Position numbers and translations under genes: made by a program. From the NCBI GenBank assembly GCA_963920525.1, contig OY986435.1, positions 272,668,848-272,732,847 of the forward strand: 64,000 nucleotides of DNA. Direction: 5' to 3'. Below, in pieces: positions 49,400 to 61,247 of this stretch (its first letter is position 1; every line of letters starts with the position of its first letter). A model generated the notes under the pieces. It was given only the letters and a program-made list of their open reading frames with translations. It ran no database searches and was not told where the DNA came from. The stretch is from Dichetophora obliterata (taxonomy: Eukaryota > Arthropoda > Insecta > Diptera > Sciomyzidae).

Positions 49400-52300
49400 C
49401 TAATACAAAAGAAGAGATACATATGGATACAGAAACTCCGGCATTTTTAAAAAGTTGAAAAACCAAACGTGCCGTGTTTGAAAAGACTTTATACATACTG
49501 TGATGTGTTCCGTTTGTGCTGTCACGTTTCTTAGAGGAATTAAATAAAAACTTAATTTTTGCGAAAACACGATAGCACAAATCGGGAAACTACCAGCACA
49601 ACTTTTTTTTATACATATAAATAAGTCATTAAAAAGTTCGGGACAAAGACCAATTTAACAGCCCAATTCAACTCACCATAAAATTGCAACACGTTGTTCA
49701 TTTCTTTCTCGATGGATTTTCTCACAGCTTCAATGCCCAACACGGTAAACATTTCACATATATCATTGCTGAAGCTGCGTGTCTGATCTACATTACGCTC
49801 GCTGAGCACACGCATCAACGCAGTGCCATCTGTTTCCAACATCCACTCGGCAACCGATTTGAACTCTCCATTCTCGGTAACATAGATCTTTTTCTTGTTT
49901 GTTGTTTGTGGCAAATGCATATAAACCTTGGAGATAGTTTCAATGCCTTGAAGAGTCATATCGGATAGCATGTTGCTTTCAATGCAACGTAGAAACATGT
50001 TGTCATCGAGTCGTGTCAATGAAGCTGCATCCTCTTCGTCATAGCCATTAAACTTGCCCTCCTGCGAGTTCATAATGCGTATACGCATTATTAGACGCGG
50101 AGCATTATCATCGTTAAAGATGCATTTAAGATCATCGCCGAAGGATATTGCAATGCGTTCGGCAATATGTTCCATTGTGAGTTTCTTTTCTGTCATGTGC
50201 TTGCGATCCAGTTCGATGCGCAAAAGCCAAGGGGAAATATCGCCTTTAAAGAAAGTTTAAAGAAAGACAGAGAAAAAGATAGAAGAATGTGTAGAAATCA
50301 TTAAGAAGGATTTTAAATGGATATGAAATCTGTACCTGGATTAAAGTCTGGAATTTCATAGTATATATTAACGAATTCCTGGTCTTCAAGCACCACCGTC
50401 TGCTTCGGATTTGGATCGTAGTATATGGCTGTATTTGCGGTAACTTTACGTAGTGTCGTGTGTTCTAAACGGCACAGCACATCTTTGGCTTTTTCAACGT
50501 CCCGGGCTGGACGTCCAGTTAAAAATACAGTCAGCGAGGGTGAACGCGGTCGCTTCGAAACATTTATTATCTCCTTTAAGCGTGGCACGCCCAAGGTAAC
50601 ATTCTTCGCTGAAACGCCGGCAAAATGGAACGTATTCAGTGTCATTTGTGTGGCCGGTTCACCAAGTGACTGTGCCGAAAGTGCACCAACCATTTCACCA
50701 GGCGATACATGCGACAATTGAAAGCGTGTTGCAATCTCACCTAGCAACATTTCAAATGCTTCTGGCGTAAGGCGATGCTTTTCGGCAACAACTTTCGAAC
50801 AAAGTGTGGAACGTACTAGACATTGAAACAGGAACGTGGCATTGTCGTTAGCTTGTTGGGAGATATAATCCGTACCAGCCACGATTATGCATTGTTGCAA
50901 AAGTTCACGTACACCTAGCAATTAACCATTTATCAATCAAAAACTGCAAAAAGGTTGGTCAATATTTAACATGCTTACCCTTGATCACATCTATTGGATT
51001 TAAGCTTGTCGTAGCGCGAGTATCTATGTGAAATATTTTTTGCACATTCCATATCATGCGTTGCAGATTGCATGGTAGCACAACTTTGGAATCACCTGTT
51101 GGAAATATCATTCTCAGCATTTGACGATCACGATTTAACTGATCCCATTCCTCTTCTAAATGGGCAATAATTTCTGATGACTCGCTGATTTCGCGTGATG
51201 TTTCCTCATGGAAATATTTGCGCAGTTGACGCGTTTGGGAGATGTCGAATTTAAATTGTTTTTCAAAAGCTTTATTGGATAGCTGAATGGTGGGCAAGTT
51301 TTGAAATTCCACTGCTTCGCCGCAGAGTCCATCTTCGCCATAACGTAGCTGTATAATGTGACCTTCTGCATTGCGTACTGTACCATCGTACTGTACCATT
51401 GCAGATTCCATTGCCTTGATAAGGCGACGTTGTATGTAGCCAGTTTCTGCTGTTTTGACAGCGGTGTCAATAAGACCTTCTCGCCCGCCCATGGCATGAA
51501 AGTAAAATTCACTTGGCGTGAGACCAGCTAAGTACGAGTTTTCTACGAAACCACGTGCTTCGGGCCCATAGTCATCTTTAATGAAATGCGGCATGGAACG
51601 TTTGCGGAAGCCATAAGGAATGCGTTTGCCTTCGACATTCTGCTGGCCTACACAAGCGATCACTTGCGAAATGTTGATGTTTGAACCTTTTGAACCGGCT
51701 ACAACCATTGCCTGTGGAAACAAAACATTTTTTATTATATACCCATCTCAATTGATTGTATCTACTATAACGGATGGGAAATAATAGTGTGTAAATAAAT
51801 TTACTTTTAGGTTGTTGTATTCCGTTAAGGATTTTTTTGCAGATCCACCAGTTTTGTCGCGTGCATCATTTAAAATACGATTTACTTGATTTTCAAAAGT
51901 TTGCCTCAAGGTATTGCCCGGTGTTGGTTCCAATTGCATGTGATGCGCTTTCTGAATGACCAGCATGACATCATTTTTTGCCTTGGCAATTGCATTTTGA
52001 ATTTCTTTATATGTATTTGGATCAGCAATAGTGTCACCAATGCCAATGCTGTGTCCTTCCAATAACAACCAAGAGTTAACAACCTTTTGGATATTCGCAT
52101 AGAACTCGCCAGCTATTTGATGGCCCAACTCTACAAATGCAATATGCAAGAGCGAGCCAGCAGAGGCACCCAAAGATCGCTTACATAAAATGCCCATGAT
52201 TAGCTCACCATACTCAACCATGACCTAGACAATATAAAATAGTAATTAAAAACAAATTGCACTTTATATAAATCGTGCCTTAGTGTCTCCGGGAGATATC

Positions 52301-52959
52301 CAACGATATGAACTGTCATCTTCATCATCTGGATGTGTTGAGTGTGTGCGTATCATATTGAGATTGCCTGGTATTATCAGTGAAAATAATTGCTTGCCCG
52401 ACCACAGCACTGTTGGCTTGCAAATGCAGGGCTTTGGAATTACGCCATCCCAACATGGTAGATGCATTAAAAGATTCATAAGCTGTTCGCGTGTAATGAA
52501 CACGTCTCTTTTAGTCATTTTGCAAACACCTGTCAAGCAGTCTTGCACGATACCCATTACTGGTTTATTCGATTGCGGTGTTACAATATGACGTGATGTA
52601 ATATGTAAGTTTTCGACTTCCGCGCGCGTTTCCATACTTTGCGGCACATGCAGATTCATTTCATCACCATCAAAATCTGCATTATAGGGTGTAGTACAAG
52701 ATAGATTCATGCGGAACGTTGACCATGGCAGCACCTTGACTCGGTGGCCCATCATCGACATTTTATGCAGTGTAGGTTGACGGTTAAAAATCACCAAATC
52801 ATTATCGCGCAAGTGCCGCTCTACTTTGTAGCCATATTCGAGATGCAGATCACTGGGTTTGGGATGAAAACGTAAATCGATACGATCGCCATTGGTGCGG
52901 ATTATATATTTTGCGCCAGGATATTGACTGTTGCCTCGTTGTACGAGTGTTTGCATTAG
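47712..52959 (-). CDS. RpII215-like: RNA polymerase II largest subunit (Rpb1)-like, N-terminus not in window
   Basis: Exons on the minus strand: 52959-52279, 52224-51805, 51711-50979, 50914-50336, 50243-49677, 49399-47712 (4,668 nt, 1,555 residues plus TAA). All junctions keep the frame. Landmarks: [10 protein letters not shown] magnesium loop (52683-52654); funnel and bridge helix ([20 protein letters not shown] near 51520); trigger loop ([20 protein letters not shown] near 50650); jaw/cleft ([12 protein letters not shown] at 49390); then a heptad CTD. Catalytic elements are intact, but positions normally fixed have changed ([14 protein letters not shown] where fly and human have [20 protein letters not shown] for GALAAQSLGEP). 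The linker motif and acidic tail of known Rpb1 are absent. The N-terminal ~400 residues (zinc-binding clamp) are not seen. A diverged paralogue is favoured; a fast-evolving single-copy gene is the alternative. The acceptor at 52960 is less certain than the others. Confidence 0.93.
52279..52959 (-). CDS. RpII215-like: Rpb1-like active-site exon
   Basis: Begins [20 protein letters not shown] after a pyrimidine-rich stretch ending GAAAAG. Coding may extend a few codons further (FHEK). Encodes [20 protein letters not shown] active-site segments and [10 protein letters not shown]. Ends SPGDTK at a GC splice donor. Confidence 0.85.
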
Positions 52960-53426
52960 CTTTTCGTGAAACAAAAATTGAGATGATACAAATACTTGTA
53001 ATCATATTGGACTTAATTGGCTTCGATTATATACATGAAATAAATAAAAATAAAATAAATGGTTACAAATAAGAAGGCAGTTTTTTACAACTTTCTTTAA
53101 TTCAAACCAATGCAAATTGCAGATTACCGATAATGTAAACAAAGATCAGTAAAAGAAAAATTAATTCTATAAAAAATGCTAATATAAACATTATATCTTG
53201 GATGGGATACTTGGTGTGGACGTACTTAAGTTATTTTTGAGGAAAGCATTAAAAAAAGAACGATCTTAAAATGCTTTGATTTCTGTAAAACAAACTATAC
53301 TGCCGTCTAAGGAAGAGTGCGGCATCTACATATTTGAATACTCTGAGATAAACGACTAACAGCAATTTTTCGAAAATTCACTGGTTAGGTTTGGGTGATT
53401 ATAAATATATGGTTATTTTTTCTTTA
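52960..53426. other. 5' intron of the Rpb1-like gene, start
   Basis: AT-rich sequence without coding signal upstream of the active-site exon. The next upstream exon was not found. Confidence 0.4.
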
Positions 53427-56400
53427 GATTACTTTACTTACTTAGTTGGCGCTACAACCGTATGTCGGTCTTGGCCTCATCTAAGAATTTGCGCCAGCCA
53501 TTTCTGTCTTTCGCTTGCTGGCGCCAGTTGGAAATTTCAAGCTTCGTCAGGTTGTCCTCTACTTGGTCTTTCCAACGAAGATGCGGTCATCCTCTTCTGC
53601 GTTGACCGCCGCTGGGTACCAAATCGAATGTTTTCTTTACTGGAGCATCGTCTTTCATGCAAGACGTGAACATGACCAAGCCAGCAAAGCCGCTCGATTT
53701 TAATTCAGCGCTTGACTATGTCGATGTCAGCGTACTCGCCATTGACGCAGATTGGTCCGTAGATCTTACGAAGAATTTTTCTCTCGAATGCTCCTAAAGT
53801 CTTTTCATCTGAACTGCTCAGCGTCCAGGTTTGTGATGCATAAAGTAGGACGGGCATGATGAGCGATTTATAGAGCGTGATTTTCGTTCGTCGAGAGAGG
53901 GCTCTGCTTCTCAATTGCCTACTGAGCCCAAAGTAACACCTGTTGGCAAGAGTTATTCTTCGTTTGATCTCAATGCTGATGTCGTTGGTTGAGTTTATGC
54001 TGGATCCCAGATAAACGAAGTTCTTCACAACCTCGAAGGAGGTATTGTCAACTGTAACGTGGGTTCCAAGACGCTGGGACTGTTTGTTTGTTGACACCAA
54101 GTATTTCGTCTTATCTGCATTCACTGCCAGACCCATTCGACTTCACTCTTTTTCTAATCTGGAAAATGCTGCACTGACTTCGCGCGTATTATGGCCAATG
54201 ATATCGATGTTATCAGCATACGCAACAGCATAACACTCTTGTAGAATATTGTGCCACTACGTCTCAGATCAGCAGCTGGGATGATCTTTTCCATCATTAG
54301 GTTGAAAAAGTTATACGATAAGGAATCACCTTGTCTGAAACCTCGTTTGGTAACAAATGGTGGGGAGAGGTCCTTCCCGATTTTAACTGCGCTGCTGGTG
54401 TTGCTCAGTGTCATCCTGCAAAGTCGTATTAGTTTTGCAGGAATACCAAATTCAGACATGGTGGAGTACAGGTGCTTCCTTATTGGGCTGTCGAAGGCGG
54501 CTTTGTAGTCGACAAAAAGATGGTGGGTGTCGACTTGTTTTTCTTGAGTCTTCTCCAAGATTTGTCGTAGCGTGAAAATCTGGTCGATGGTGGACTTTCC
54601 AGGTCTGAAGCCACATTGATAAGGTCCGATCAGTTCGTTTACAATGGGCTTCAATATTTCACATAAAACGCTCGACAGGACCTTATATGCGATATTAAGA
54701 AGGCTTATCCCACGGTAATTGGCACAGATAGTGCGATCGCCTTTCTTGTGGATTGGGCAGAGCACACTGAAATTCCAATCGTTCGGAATGCATTCTTCTA
54801 TTCTACATAGAAGCTCGTGAATGCATTTAAGTAGAGCTGCGCCTCCGTTCTTTAACAGCTCATCAGGTAAGCCATCAGCTCCCGCGGCTTTGTTATTTTA
54901 AAGCCGAGCTATAGCTGTCAGAACTTCATCATAGTCGGGCATCGGAACCTCGACGCTGTCATCCGAAATTGGGGTTTCCGGAATATCATCTCTACTGGCG
55001 GGATTGTTGTCAGCGTCGCCATTTAGAAGCTTAGAGAAGTGTTCTCTCCATAACGTCAGTGTACTCTGGACATCTGTCACTAGATTCCCGTTTTCATCCT
55101 TGCAGGAAGAGGCTCCGGATTTAAAACCATCAGCAAGGCGTCTTATTTTTTCGAAAAATTTTCGCGCCTCATTTCTGCCACGATACATCCCAATCTTCTC
55201 CTGCTCGCGCTTTTCTGCCTCTCTTTTTTTCGCCTGAAAATATGTCTCTCTTCCCTCCTCTTTTCTTTGTATCGCTCCTTAGCAGCGCGCGTTACAACCG
55301 ACTGCAGGGTGGCTTTGTAGGCGGCGTCTTTCTCTGCAGTGGCGTCGTGGCTCTCCTGGTCGCACCACTGGTTTCGGCGAGGGCGGTGGTAGCCAATTAC
55401 CTCTTCAGCAGCCGCACGCATGGAGTTGGAAATGTGTGTCCACTGCGCGCCTTTATCATCGATTGGAGGAGTGCTTTGAAGCAGGAGTGAGAGTCGAGTG
55501 ACGAAAGCATCGGCTGTCTGTTTCGATTGCAGCTTGTCGACGTCTAGCTTTCTCTGTGTAGGGTTGCGTGTATTCTTAGCTGCGCACAGACGTGTACGGA
55601 TATTGGCTGCAACAAGATAGTGATCCGAGTCAATGTTTGCACCACGGATCGTGCGTACATCCAATACACTGGAAGAGTGCCTTCCGTCGATCAAAACGTG
55701 ATCAATTTGATTTTTGGTTTTTTGATCAGGGGACATCCAGGTGGCTTTATGAATATTGAGATGCTTGAATCTAGTGCTACTTACGACCATGTTTCGTGCT
55801 GCGGAGAAGTCAATCAGCCTCATTCCATTATCGGAGGTGTTGTCGTGGAGGCTGAACTTTCCGACTGTTGGACCAAAAATATTTTCCTTGTCCACCTTAG
55901 CGTTGAAGTCACCAAGCACGATTTTTACGTCGTGACGGGGACAGCGCTCGTAAGCATTTTCAAGGCGCTCATAGAAAATTTCCTTGATCGCATCGTCCTT
56001 GTCTTCTGTCGGAGCGTGCGCACATATTAGGCTTATATTAAAAAATTTAACCTTGATGCGGATTATGGCAAGTCGTTCGTTCACAGGTGTGAATCGCAGG
56101 ACGTGGGGCCGTAGTCTCTTGCCAACTACAAATCCGCATCCAAAATCGTGCTTCTCCGCATGGCCGCTCTAGTAGATATCACAGGGTGCATGCCGAATGC
56201 AACTCTGTCCCTTCCATCGCATTTTTTGGATAGCAGTGATATCAGCTTTGTATCTTTCCAAGACATCAGCCAGTTGGATAGAGGCACCTTCCCAATTAAG
56301 GGTTCGGACATTCCAGGTGCATATCCGTAAATCATTATCAGTTTTTCGTTTGCGGAAGTCGTCATCAGATTTGGGGATCAGTTTTCTTCTTTTCTTAATT

Positions 56401-56632
56401 GTTTTCATTGAAATGGGTTTTTACGGGTGGGCTTCGAACCCGACGCACAACCTATTTTTAACCTAGGAGGGCCCGCCGCTCAGATTAGCCGCCAAACTAA
56501 CGGTTGTCAGTTTTGACGTTGCCCAGGAAACACCACGTGGCGGTTTGAGTCGACTTGAGGCGATTTCACAAAGATTATGCTGGCCTCGCCAGGTTGAGAC
56601 AGTCAGACATGTTACATTGTAAAGGTTCGCCC
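53427..56632 (-). mobile_element. RTE-type LINE, near full length, inactive
   Basis: A 3.2-kb minus-strand unit. The 5' end carries a GC-rich leader (56632-56408). Next comes an apurinic-like endonuclease (LRICTWNVRTLNWEG, LGDFNAKVD, IDHVLIDGRH, SDHYLV) and a reverse transcriptase (CPIHKKGDRTICANYRGISL, FVDYKAAFDS, YADN box, LYASQTWTLSS). The 3' end is a short AAGT-type tail (CTAAGTAAGTAAAG at 53444-53430), as in RTE-like elements. Sequences of this kind are often mis-annotated in insects as craniofacial development protein 2. The position, upstream and antisense-free with respect to the Rpb1-like exons, puts it in that gene's presumed 5' intron. Confidence 0.85.
53705..56408 (-). pseudogene. 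Endonuclease/reverse transcriptase of the RTE-type LINE, broken
   Basis: Domains are readable in pieces: 56408-56169 and 56084-55143 (endonuclease), 55188-54898 (linker), 54765-54250 (fingers and palm), 54136-53705 (thumb). Damage seen: a TAG near 56170 inside the endonuclease, a frame shift near 55150, a TAA near 54898, a frame shift near 54245, and a TGA near 54135. The catalytic box reads YADN (54220-54209) where YADD is normal. It cannot encode an active protein. Confidence 0.85.
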
Positions 56633-56824
56633 CCCAATCAATATAAATTAAATTTTTTCCGATTTTATTAATAATGCAAACGCTGTGAAACAACCACTCT
56701 AGTTGCCGCTTGTTTGATTGTTTGTTCTATAAATTTAAATTATCACAAACAGTTCAAAAATCCGTATCCACATCAACTGTACGTTTTCTATAGTAAAAAG
56801 CCTTTTTGTTTATATATTTATTTA

Positions 56825-57215
56825 GTTTTTTTTATACCCTACGTTTAAAAACAGTAATAGGGGTATATTAACTTTGCCACTCCGTTTGTAACGCCGATAA
56901 GGCGGTGGGCCGACATAAAAAATATATATATTCTTGATCAGCATCACCTCCTGAGTAGATTTAGCCATGTCCGTCTGTCCGTCTGTCCGTCTGTGGTCAC
57001 AATAACAGCCGTACTTTCTTAGCTATTGTAACCACGCCTACCTCCCATACAAAGTGACTTAACCAAAACGGTAAAATCTCTTTAAAATCGACAAAAATTA
57101 ATATAATGACTTCAAATTTTGCACAAAACCTTCAACAATATATACTTAAGGTATGAAATTTGGAAAAATCGTCGTCCGTGGGGGTAATTTAACTTCGGCC
57201 CAGTCGAAGATAATT
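56825..57215. repeat. mini-me/Helentron-like dispersed repeat
   Basis: TTTATACCCTACG...GGGTATATTAACTTTGCCAC, an ATATATAT run, and GTCCGTCTGTCCGTCTGTCC (a GTCY microsatellite) in that order are the signature of mini-me-type repeats of flies. Assignment to Helentrons is from memory of the family, not shown here. Confidence 0.6.
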
Positions 57216-57378
57216 CCTTACTAGTTTTTTATTTAAAAATTTTTTTTGGGGCAAAAAAATAAAGAATTAAATGCATTTTAAAAAACATTTGTTATAAATA
57301 CAATTGGGGCTACGGGCGTACGACGTGTAAGTTCCACTAGCGTGTAGAACTATTGCTGGCGTGTGGAATATAATCTTT

Positions 57379-57584
57379 GGCTATGTTCAGATGACAATCA
57401 AATGATTAAGCTAATCAATTCTTTTGTTCTTTTTTACTCTATTTGACTAATTGATTCAGGTCTTAAGCGTCACTCAAATTTTGATTATGTTCAGAGTTAA
57501 TTTTCGCTTTCGCATAGCTCATTTTTTTAGCTGGAAAAAAAATTTGGATGAATTCAATCATTTGATTCTCGTCTGAACACAGCC
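57379..57584. mobile_element. 206-bp MITE
   Basis: GGCTATGTTCAGATGACAAT and the inverse of GGCTGTGTTCAGACGAGAAT form the ends, both continuing into CAAATGATT. Interior is AT-rich. Confidence 0.8.
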
Positions 57585-58006
57585 TTTTTATTTGTTTTTC
57601 AATACACGCCCCACACTCGAGCCCGTCTATACAAAGTTGTGCTCAAAACTCAATTTTTAAAATTTGATAGTTTGTATTTTTAATTTATACTAAAGCAATC
57701 CTAATAAAGTACATCAATAAAAAAATATTGCGTTCCTGCCTGCTATCAACTGTTGAGTATATGAGCTCAAACTTGACATTTTAAGTAAAAAAAATTAGCT
57801 GAGAACACATGTGATTTTGGTTGTTCTGTTAAAATATTAATTTCTAGTGTTTAACTTTGAAATATATTAAAGTGCATTATGTCGGTGAATAAGCAAGGTA
57901 TTTTGTTTATTACATAATAATTTTTTGATGTATAAGTTTATAGGCTTGCAAAATATGACAAATAATATTCGGCAGTGTATATTTTTTATAGTGAATTTTT
58001 TTTCAA

Positions 58007-58107
58007 AACTGGTGCAGAGCTCTATTTCTGAATTCTTTTTTTATACAAAGGAAAGGCATTGTACAGTAGTAAATAAAAGAGATCAGCAATAGAACTTTGC
58101 ACCAGTT
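58007..58107. mobile_element. 101-bp MITE
   Basis: AACTGGTGCAGAGCTCTATT and the inverse of AACTGGTGCAAAGTTCTATT form the ends of this tiny element. Confidence 0.75.
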
Positions 58108-58624
58108 AAAAAAATATTTTTTTGCATATGTGGAGGCAGCTTTATTTTATATTATTCTTACTTATATAGCATCATCCTCCTTTGAGTACTGCCAATAATA
58201 TGTTTTCCGTACGTTTTATTACAGATTGTCACATTAAGTTAATGTTGCACATTGTATTACCAAAAAAATGTAATAAAGTGCAATTTTTTACCATAATATA
58301 GAAGAGGATTTAAATTCCTCAGAAATGTTTGATTTATTTTACAATTATATGTCCTTGTTTCAGATGAATTAAAAATCAAGACTTATGTAAGATTTTATTC
58401 AAAAGCCATTAGCAAGCAATCCAAAAAAAGTTAATTGATGTAGAACTAACTGCGAGCCAAACTAACTGCCCAGACGAGAAGTCTGGGAGTTCTAAGAGAA
58501 GTGAGCTGAAAATAGCATTGCGTAATTTTAATTAGAAGTTAAAAACTTTAGCAGCCACAAAACCAAATTCTATGAATCGGAACAAAATTGGTTACAATAT
58601 GTTTCTAAATTTAATTTATACCAG

Positions 58625-58946
58625 ATGCCTAAAGGAGGAAGGCCTGCTAAATATTTTGGTGATTGTAGTGAGCCGTCGAAACGCAGAAAAACTGCAGAGC
58701 TTCGTCGTGCTTATTCTTCTGAAGAATTAACCGTGAACGCTTCAGTCGAAAAACTTCGAGGCAGGCTAACCGTGAAGATGTATTTCACCGTTTACTTGTT
58801 TCTTCGGATCCGTTAATAACAGTTTAAAAGCTTCCGAACCAACTAAAAGAAAATCTTTTGATCTGGAAGTAAAAAACATGCTTTTGGAAGAGGTCTTGTC
58901 ACATACAGAATCTGATTCTGATGCTTCTGAAGACGAGGTGCATTAG
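58625..58946 (+). pseudogene. Unknown short coding relic (GGRPAKYF...SKRRKTAELR)
   Basis: The first frame reads MPKGGRPAKYFGDCSEPSKRR followed by KTAELRRAYSSEELTVNAS; after a frame break near 58760 a second frame gives ANREDVFHRLLVSSDPL, and a third (58830-58946) reads SEPTKRKSFDLEV...LLEEVLSHTESDSDASEDEVH and stops. AATAAA follows at 58953. The composition (basic start, EEL box, acidic serine tail) resembles N-terminal parts of transposon-borne proteins of unknown function seen in invertebrates. No function is assigned. Confidence 0.4.
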
Positions 58947-58959
58947 TTTTTCAATAAAA

Positions 58960-59793
58960 TTAGAAAACAAAAATCATTTTTAAAAATAAAAACAACAAAT
59001 GCTACTGCGTTTAAAAATATAAACTTAAAAGTGTTTTTGTTCACAGGGAGCGTGGTGTGGTCGAATTTGTAAATCCCACATTTAAGATTAACATTGAGGT
59101 GAAAGTTTTAATCATAAAGTTTTGTTGATTTTATTTATTACGGCTAAATTGGTCTCTTTGTTGAAAATGAAAATAAATAAGAAAATCTATTCAATTCTTT
59201 TCCATTTTCGGTAGTTTATTTCTACCTTCTTCAGAGGAGTGACTTTTGTGCTTAATTGATGTTAACCTGGTCACTAGTGGGCTAAAACATGACTATCAAC
59301 TGGTTAATTCGTATTGAAATATAATAAAACTCGATCGGTGTAAGTTATTATAAAAATGGTTTCTAATAGGTTAAATCATGGTCACTAATAGGTTAAGTCA
59401 AGTTCGCGAATGGTTAAAGATCAATTTTTTAATTTGCGTAATAGTAATGTAATTAAATAAGTGTTGCGTAAGACTTAATAACAAAAAATTTGGTCACCAA
59501 TGGGTTTAAATTTGGTCAGCAATGGGTTAAGTCATCAAAAATGTGTTGCAAAAGTAGAGATCAAGCGAGTTTAATGAAAAGAAAGTGATTTCAGAGTTTT
59601 GAGCATCTGCTTGTATGGGGCGGCTACAGTGTGCGCCCGTCAAATTAGGAAAAATTGTATAAAAAGAAATACATTTGGCGCGTTTTTTTTTCAACATCCA
59701 AACAAAATCCTGCTATGGATTTAGATTTTGTGAACTTGTAGTTCGAAACATCACAGCCAGGTGGCGTATAATAAAGTAAGTGATCGGAAAAAA
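58960..59793. other. Intergenic/intronic DNA with a spaced GGTTAA motif
   Basis: Variants of GGTCACTAATGGGTTAA recur at about 59269, 59363, 59380, 59491 and 59512. No coding signal. Confidence 0.45.
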
Positions 59794-60180
59794 CAATGGC
59801 CGCATTCAGCGCAGACAACTGTTGTTAACTGTAATGGTAGCGCTACCCTAGTTCACGATGTTTTTCTCTGAATGTGTTGCTACTCTACACGTCAGAAGTT
59901 AGATTCAATTTAATTATATTTAATTTTTATGGAAATTTAATTCAATTGCAAAGGTTTCTCACTTAAATGTGCTTATTAATGTGTTTATTAATTTAACAGC
60001 GTCAGTAGCAGCATCTGACAGTTAACCAAACAGTTGAGTTCATGTAGCATAGAATTTGTTCGCTCGATTAAATGGCGACCGCTGCCTGATCAGTTTTAGT
60101 TAGCGCTCCCAAAATTCAACCTTTCAGCGAATTTTCACACAACAGTTGCCAACTGTTGTCTGCGCTGAATGCGGCCATTG
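59794..60180. mobile_element. 387-bp MITE
   Basis: CAATGGCCGCATTCAGCGCA at the left and its exact inverse at the right; CAGACAACTGTTG continues the pairing. A solo end of the same family lies at 43122-43175. Confidence 0.85.
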
Positions 60181-60348
60181 TTGACATTCTCATGTTTGCA
60201 TTCAACGCCATCTAGTTTTGAACTACTTTTCATAAGCAGAAAATCAAAATCCAGATTTAGATGTTGGAAAAAACGCAGCTATTGTTCTATATTGACAGGA
60301 TACACGCCAATCACCTGCAGCCCCAATTGTGTTTATAACATTAACTAC

Positions 60349-60785
60349 TGTTAAGAACTAAAACGACGTCAACCATTAATGTAGCGCAAGCCTTAAGCGC
60401 AGCACGCATTAATTATTTTAACTTTTAATGTAGGCAGTATAAGCAAATCATTCATAAACCGTTTATAGTGGTTTACAATGCTTAGCATGAATTAATTAAT
60501 TAATTATGTCATATTTTATTTTATTTCGTAATTCTGCTTAGCATGTAATTAAAGCTAAAGAACATTTAATATTGTGTTATATTAGTTTTTTGTAGCAATA
60601 GCTTTTTGTACCTATAAAAGGGTCCAATCAATAAAATATTAATTACTACGTAAAACTAATCAAAGTGTTTTCATTATATTAACTTCAAGCTCAGCTAAAT
60701 TGATTTCAAGTGCCTATTAAGTGCCTGCTTTTATCAATTGCAAGTTTTAATAAAAGTTCTGTTGGAATCATCAAATATTCCACTG
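60349..60785 (+). repeat. Possible solo LTR
   Basis: Starts TGTTAAGAAC. It contains a TATAAAAGG word (60616) and AATAAA (60631), and both flanks read ACTAC (60344-60348, 60786-60790), a 5-bp duplication as in BEL elements. The end does not have the usual CA, so the right boundary is uncertain. Confidence 0.4.
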
Positions 60786-60790
60786 ACTAC

Positions 60791-61239
60791 AAATACAAAG
60801 GGAAAACACAGAATGTGCCTGTAGATGTCGCTTTTTTATCTGTTTATGTAGATACTGCGTTTTTTACTTGAATGATTGCTTTAATATGTGTAGATATAAT
60901 ATTTCAGGTTAAAATATTACCCTTCAAACATTTTCAATCGCATCAGAACCGCCAGCGAATCGCTTTGAAGAAGAAACAATCGCCGGCGAGCTCATTTGAG
61001 TCATCCGAATATCGCAGACTGTACGCATCTGACGCCATAAAGGATACGTAAGTGATTCACTGGGAAGCTTCGCAAACGAATCGCCTAGTGTTCGTAAGCG
61101 ATTCGCTGGGAAGCGAGTCGCTGATGAATCGCTGAGAGGAGTTTTAAGCGATTCGCTGGGAAGAATCTCTAGCAAATCGCCAACAGAAGTCCTTCGCGAT
61201 TCGCGGGAAGAGTTACACACGAATCAGCAAAAAGGGTAT
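60791..61239. repeat. Region of AGCGATTCGCTGGGAAG words
   Basis: GATTC[A/G]CTGGGAAG occurs at 61053, 61093 and 61150 together with many GCGATTCGC/GCGAATCGC variants. Similar words continue at 63600-63880, on the other side of the hAT-type foldback, so that foldback split one repetitive tract. Confidence 0.6.
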
Positions 61240-61247
61240 TTATGGAT

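Noticed and set aside
60924..61220. A 98-codon open frame on the minus strand
   Set aside because: It translates the GCGATTCGC repeats and repeats itself accordingly; no start context or homology.
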